Positions 15,238-18,755 of a DNA stretch of 18,755 nucleotides are shown here, piece after piece (position 1 is the first letter of the stretch; each line of letters starts with the position of its first letter). The notes below the pieces were generated by a model. It had not been told where the DNA came from. It saw only the letters and a list, made by a program, of their open reading frames with translations, and did no database searches. Source of the stretch: Flavobacteriales bacterium UBA2619. GTDB lineage: Bacteria > Bacteroidota > Bacteroidia > Flavobacteriales_D > Sanyastnellaceae. The position numbers and the translations under genes were made by a program. Location of the stretch: contig DDJR01000074.1 in NCBI GenBank assembly GCA_002339135.1, positions 1 to 18,755 on the forward strand, written 5' to 3'.

Positions 15238-17493
15238 ATCAAAAGTCTTTGAAATCTGATTGATACGGATTTTAAAATTACCTGGCTCTATGATGTAGGA
15301 ATGATCAATGCCTACAAACCCTAAGTTTTTAACAGGGATTTTTATTGTCACGTCAAACGCTTCATTAGGACCTATGGTGACCTTCTTGTATTCCCTTAAT
15401 CTTTCTACTGATGGTGTAATCGAGGCAACAAGATCCGAGACATAAACTTGAATTATTTCTGTTGCTTCACAATCATTTTTATTAGAAATAGACACCGTTA
15501 ATTCAATAGTATCATTCAGTAAATAGGATGATTTATCTATTGACATTGAGTCAACACTTGCTTCGCAATACGACAATCCATAGCCGAAATGAAATTGAGG
15601 ATTAAAAGCATTTAATGAGAAGTCAGTATGAATATCTTCGGTGTGTTTCCTGAAATAAGGAATGTGTGAAGATGCATGCTTAGGCCATGTAAATGGCAAC
15701 CTTCCTGTAGGATTGATTTCTCCGGAAATAACATTTGACAAAGCCACTCCACCATAATCACCAGGTAAATAAGCCATGACAATTCCATCGGCCAATGGCT
15801 CAATTTCATTGAATGTCCTTGGTCTTCCTTCGATGAAAACATAGATTGTTTTTATACCTGTAGCTTCAAGAGCTGTAGCTAAATCTTTTTGATTTTGAAA
15901 CAACTCCAGGTCTTCAATGTTACCGGGAGTTTCAGTATAAGGCATTTCTCCAAGAAATAAAATGGCACAATCTGGTTTTTGCAGTTTTATCTCTGACACT
16001 ATTTTCACAATGTCGGATCCATCAAAATCCATCTCCAAAGGGAAATTAATGACTTGATCTTTCCCGTATTTTTTAATTAACGCTTCCGCTGCATTTGGTC
16101 TTTCAGAGTTAGAATATGCAGGATCATCTCCCTGCCAGGTTCCTGACCATCCACCATTCAGTGCTAAAAGGCTGTTGGCTGTGGGTCCAGTCACAAGAAT
16201 TTTGCTACCCAAATCAAGTGGAAGTATCTCATCATCATTTTTTAGCAGAGTAATCGATTCTTCAGCTGCTTGGAGTGCAATGTTCTTTGAATCTCCTTCG
16301 TCAGAAGTTTTCGCACTCGTTTTTGGTATTGAATTTTGGAACAAGCCCAATGCTAGTTTCAAATGAAGTATCCGCCTCACACTTTCATCGATTCTCGCTA
16401 CTGAAATTTCACCATCATGAACCAAAGAAAGAAGAATACCCGGAAATTCTAAATCTGTAGGCACCATGCTCATATCTATTCCTGCATTGATCGCTAACTT
16501 CACAGCATCTCTGTAATTTTCAGCAACTTTATGCCGTGAGACAAGGTATTTAATGTCTTCCCAGTCGGTGACGAGAACTCCCTCAAAACCCAATTCTACC
16601 CTCAGTAAATCGTGAAGTAATTTTTTATTCACATGGACAGGGATTCCATTTAACTCTCCACTGTTCACCATGATCGTCTTAGCTCCTGCATTGATAGCAC
16701 GCTCAAAAGGCGGAAGGAAATATTCTCTCAGTTGCCTTTCTGGTATCCAAGCGGGAGTTCTATCCTTTCCGCTTAATGGCATGCCATAACCATAAAAATG
16801 TTTTAAGGTTGCAGCAATTGGGTAAGGACCTTCTTGATAACCTAAAACCATGGCTTCTCCCATATCTGATGTGAGCAATGGATCCTCCCCAAATGTTTCC
16901 CAAAATCTAGGCCAACGTGGATCAATACCTAAATCTAAAACAGGAGAGAAATTCCATGGAATTCCTGATTCATAAACATCTTTTGCAGCATTTTCAGCAA
17001 TTTTTCTCACGAGATCAGTATTCCAAGTCGCAGCTAGACCAATTTGCTGAGGGCATAGGTCAGAGCCTGTAGTATAGGTAGCGCCATGAATTGCATCGAT
17101 TCCGTATAGAATGGGTATTCCCGATGTTTTTTCATTCATCGCAGCAGATTGGATGCTTTGGATCAAGGAATTCCATTTTGTTGGAGAATAAGAGTGACCA
17201 CCTGAATTTAATATGCTGCCAATTTTTAAATCAACGATGGCTGTTTTTAATTTCTCTTCATTCAGAGTATGGGGTTCATCTAAAGAGTAAGGACCACTTC
17301 CATCACACAACATCCCTAAAGTAAGTTGTGTCATCTCACCAACTTTATCTTCTAAGGACAAATTGCTCATAAGGCTATCTAGAAATGCCTTGTTAGAATC
17401 TTTTTTTGTCATTTCCGGGCTGTTGGTACAGCTGAATAAACACAAAAAAGTGACCGCCAAAAAGGCATTTATACTGATGAATCTGTTGCACAT
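15223..17493 (-). CDS. GH3 beta-glucosidase / exo-beta-glucanase lipoprotein
   Basis: Retaining glycoside hydrolase expected to release glucose from the non-reducing ends of beta-gluco-oligosaccharides. From the ATG at 17493 it is 756 aa: lipoprotein signal ending in LFSC (Cys22); (alpha/beta)8 barrel domain about 35-385 with GIDAIHGA (131-138), NFSPVLDLGIDPRWPR (181-196), the KHFYGYG substrate-binding loop (231-237) and the nucleophile Asp310 in GVLVTDWEDI; second alpha/beta sandwich domain about 405-605 with LLKNDDEILPL (416-426), GEMPYTETPG (515-524, the motif holding the acid/base Glu in barley-type exo-glucanases; probably Glu516) and GRLPFTWP (597-604); C-terminal Fn3-like domain about 650-750. 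The frame extends six codons to a TTG at 17511, which I rejected in favour of ATG. The lipobox suggests membrane anchoring, periplasmic or surface side not determined. First gene of the PUL. Confidence 0.93.
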   Translation of the reverse strand: MCNRFISINAFLAVTFLCLFSCTNSPEMTKKDSNKAFLDSLMSNLSLEDKVGEMTQLTLGMLCDGSGPYSLDEPHTLNEEKLKTAIVDLKIGSILNSGGHSYSPTKWNSLIQSIQSAAMNEKTSGIPILYGIDAIHGATYTTGSDLCPQQIGLAATWNTDLVRKIAENAAKDVYESGIPWNFSPVLDLGIDPRWPRFWETFGEDPLLTSDMGEAMVLGYQEGPYPIAATLKHFYGYGMPLSGKDRTPAWIPERQLREYFLPPFERAINAGAKTIMVNSGELNGIPVHVNKKLLHDLLRVELGFEGVLVTDWEDIKYLVSRHKVAENYRDAVKLAINAGIDMSMVPTDLEFPGILLSLVHDGEISVARIDESVRRILHLKLALGLFQNSIPKTSAKTSDEGDSKNIALQAAEESITLLKNDDEILPLDLGSKILVTGPTANSLLALNGGWSGTWQGDDPAYSNSERPNAAEALIKKYGKDQVINFPLEMDFDGSDIVKIVSEIKLQKPDCAILFLGEMPYTETPGNIEDLELFQNQKDLATALEATGIKTIYVFIEGRPRTFNEIEPLADGIVMAYLPGDYGGVALSNVISGEINPTGRLPFTWPKHASSHIPYFRKHTEDIHTDFSLNAFNPQFHFGYGLSYCEASVDSMSIDKSSYLLNDTIELTVSISNKNDCEATEIIQVYVSDLVASITPSVERLREYKKVTIGPNEAFDVTIKIPVKNLGFVGIDHSYIIEPGNFKIRINQISKTFDLFEQ

Positions 17494-17508
17494 ATTGTTA
17501 AAATTTTT

Positions 17509-17516
17509 CAAATCTA
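17509..17516 (-). promoter_or_regulatory. Candidate -7 box upstream of GH3
   Basis: Minus-strand TAGATTTG is an exact match to TAnnTTTG, but it lies only 15 bp before the GH3 ATG, giving a very short leader, and the upstream -33 match is poor (GTG at about 21 nt spacing). An 8 bp palindrome ACTTAAGT (17530-17537) lies within the would-be -33 to -7 spacer and could be an operator. Confidence 0.3.
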
Positions 17517-17680
17517 ATCAAAAGCTAGTACTTAAGTCACTAAAATATTTTTGATTTCTTCATCTCCTTCTTAAACCCCTTTGTAGACAAAATGAAACTA
17601 ATACATAGAATCCCCCAAAAGAGGAGGACTTAAAAGCTGTGTGATTTCGAACTTTGATAGATTGTGATTTGAATTCTACT

Positions 17681-18755
17681 TCATTTTTTTTTAAATAAAT
17701 GTTTTAAACCTGAAAATAAAAAGGGCATTACTGGAAAATTAATCATTATTTTAAAATCATCTTTCATTGAGCTTTCATTTCCTAAAAAAGCTAGTATTTG
17801 ATCGACATTGTTCTTTTTAAACATCATTGAAAAAACATCTCTTCCTTTCATCTTGTTTGAGATAATAACTTCAATCAATACTTTATCGTACCATTCAAAA
17901 ATTTTGTCAGACACAGTCTTCTTTGGATTTGGCGGTAAGTTTTTTAATAGATTTTTTATAATGACTTCGCAGTTGTTTTGAATAAATTGAAAGGTATATC
18001 CACTACTAGCTTTTGTATAACCGCCTGCTGTACCAATATTAACAATACATTTTGAGGATTTGGGGTCTCTTTCAAAAGAAGCTAAAGACATCGGAATAAT
18101 TCCAAACTCTTTATGTAAAATCTCATATTCATTAATATTTAAATATTCTGAAATATAGTTCTTGAGTTCAAGTTCATATTCTTCTTTTTTGAGTATTTTT
18201 TCACTGAATAGGGTGTGCTCAATCAGAGCTTCATTTTCAGTAGTCGGAAGAACATACATAAAAGTTGCGCCATGTTTTTGATCTACTCTAAAGTCCATGA
18301 GAGTGCCCGTTTTTGGGTCGAAAGAAGATTCTTTGGCTTTGATAACCCATCCCTCAAAATGCTGTAAAAGCGAGTTTTTTACAGTTATTTGAGGATTAAA
18401 AAGATTCGTAGAGTTGAAAATATATTTTGCAACATATTTAGACTTATCAGTTTCTATATGTCCTGTTTCATTCAAGGAATAAATTTTTGTAATATTTTCA
18501 TATTTGAAAGTTACATTGTCAAAATCTTTTGAGAAATTTAAGATGAAGGAATAGAAATCAATTCCTTGAATCATTTTATATGTATACTTTTTAAGATGAA
18601 GATTTTTAGAAAAATCAGTTGAGAAAAAATTTAAAGAGTTCCAACGGTGACTGACAATCGATTCAAATATGCCATCCTTTTTTTCCCAAAAGCACCAAGT
18701 TCTATCATTGGTTACTTTTTTCGTGTGATCAATAACTAAAATTTTTTTTGATTTT
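17681..18755 (-). CDS. crtY: Lycopene beta-cyclase (N terminus beyond window edge)
   Basis: FAD-dependent carotenoid enzyme that closes the beta-ionone rings of lycopene to give beta-carotene, the precursor of zeaxanthin-type pigments common in marine Flavobacteriia. The frame stays open from the stop at 17681 to the window edge (358 codons visible including the stop), so the ATG at 18574 is internal. Upstream of it I read the signature NDRTWCFWE (codons at 18683-18709), then SHRWNSLNF and YKMIQGIDFY, all characteristic of CrtY/CrtL-type cyclases. Further family segments are GTLMDFRVDQ, TFMYVLPTTENEALIEHTLFS, GIIPM and VNIGTAGGYTKASSGYTF. The missing N terminus should contain the FAD-binding GxGxxG. 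It is 187 bp upstream of the GH3 start on the same strand but functionally unrelated to the PUL. Confidence 0.92.
   Translation of the reverse strand, partial: KSKKILVIDHTKKVTNDRTWCFWEKKDGIFESIVSHRWNSLNFFSTDFSKNLHLKKYTYKMIQGIDFYSFILNFSKDFDNVTFKYENITKIYSLNETGHIETDKSKYVAKYIFNSTNLFNPQITVKNSLLQHFEGWVIKAKESSFDPKTGTLMDFRVDQKHGATFMYVLPTTENEALIEHTLFSEKILKKEEYELELKNYISEYLNINEYEILHKEFGIIPMSLASFERDPKSSKCIVNIGTAGGYTKASSGYTFQFIQNNCEVIIKNLLKNLPPNPKKTVSDKIFEWYDKVLIEVIISNKMKGRDVFSMMFKKNNVDQILAFLGNESSMKDDFKIMINFPVMPFLFSGLKHLFKKK

Noticed and set aside
17494..17511. TTG at 17511 as GH3 start
   Set aside because: The ATG at 17493 already precedes a complete lipoprotein signal, and the TTG lies within a promoter-like TAGATTTG box.
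18572..18574. ATG at 18574 as the true lycopene cyclase start
   Set aside because: The frame remains open to the window edge and encodes the conserved NDRTWCFWE block upstream, so this Met is internal.
1..18755. CRISPR arrays, tRNA/rRNA genes, insertion sequences
   Set aside because: Scanning by eye found no short regular repeat-spacer arrays, no tRNA-like cloverleaf, and no transposase or terminal inverted repeat.

Overview
The window looks like chromosome of a marine-type Bacteroidota bacterium (Flavobacteriia or a close relative). The evidence is AT-rich DNA, a SusC/SusD pair, Bacteroidota lipoboxes, three proteins with type IX secretion (T9SS) C-terminal sorting domains, a TAnnTTTG-type promoter box, and a carotenoid lycopene beta-cyclase. 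Genus cannot be fixed from this sequence.

Layout. On the + strand, 392-2050 encodes an enlarged FHS-family sugar/H+ symporter. It converges on a minus-strand secreted intradiol-dioxygenase-like protein (2388-3398). Divergent from that is a 1083-residue secreted CotH-kinase protein (3591-6842, +). It runs head-on, with only 5 bp between stop codons, into a minus-strand polysaccharide utilization locus (PUL). Read in the direction of transcription, the PUL is: GH3 beta-glucosidase lipoprotein (17493-15223), T9SS-secreted Kazal/tandem beta-sandwich protein (15094-13496), SusC (13499-10410), SusD (10400-8880), PKD lipoprotein (8878-8054) and GH16 laminarinase-type lipoprotein (8041-6848). The window ends inside a lycopene cyclase gene (17681 to beyond 18755, minus), a separate housekeeping/pigment function.

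How the genes work together (inference from families). The GH16 enzyme on the cell surface cuts a beta-1,3-glucan such as laminarin. SusD, the PKD lipoprotein and probably the tandem-domain secreted protein hold the glycan. SusC imports oligosaccharides, the GH3 enzyme releases glucose, and the FHS transporter at the left edge is well suited to carry the sugar across the inner membrane. From 15094 down to 6848 the genes are spaced by -2, 9, 1 and 12 bp (the first is an ATGA overlap), so they are almost certainly one operon. GH3 lies 128 bp upstream and may be co-transcribed or have its own promoter. No SusR, hybrid two-component or ECF/anti-sigma regulator is present in the window.

Most of the window is a recognisable beta-glucan PUL. 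The less ordinary parts are the Kazal plus repeat protein placed immediately before SusC, the T9SS-exported intradiol dioxygenase, and the CotH protein, whose lamin-tail domain is split by an inserted beta-sandwich and whose codon usage is patchy.
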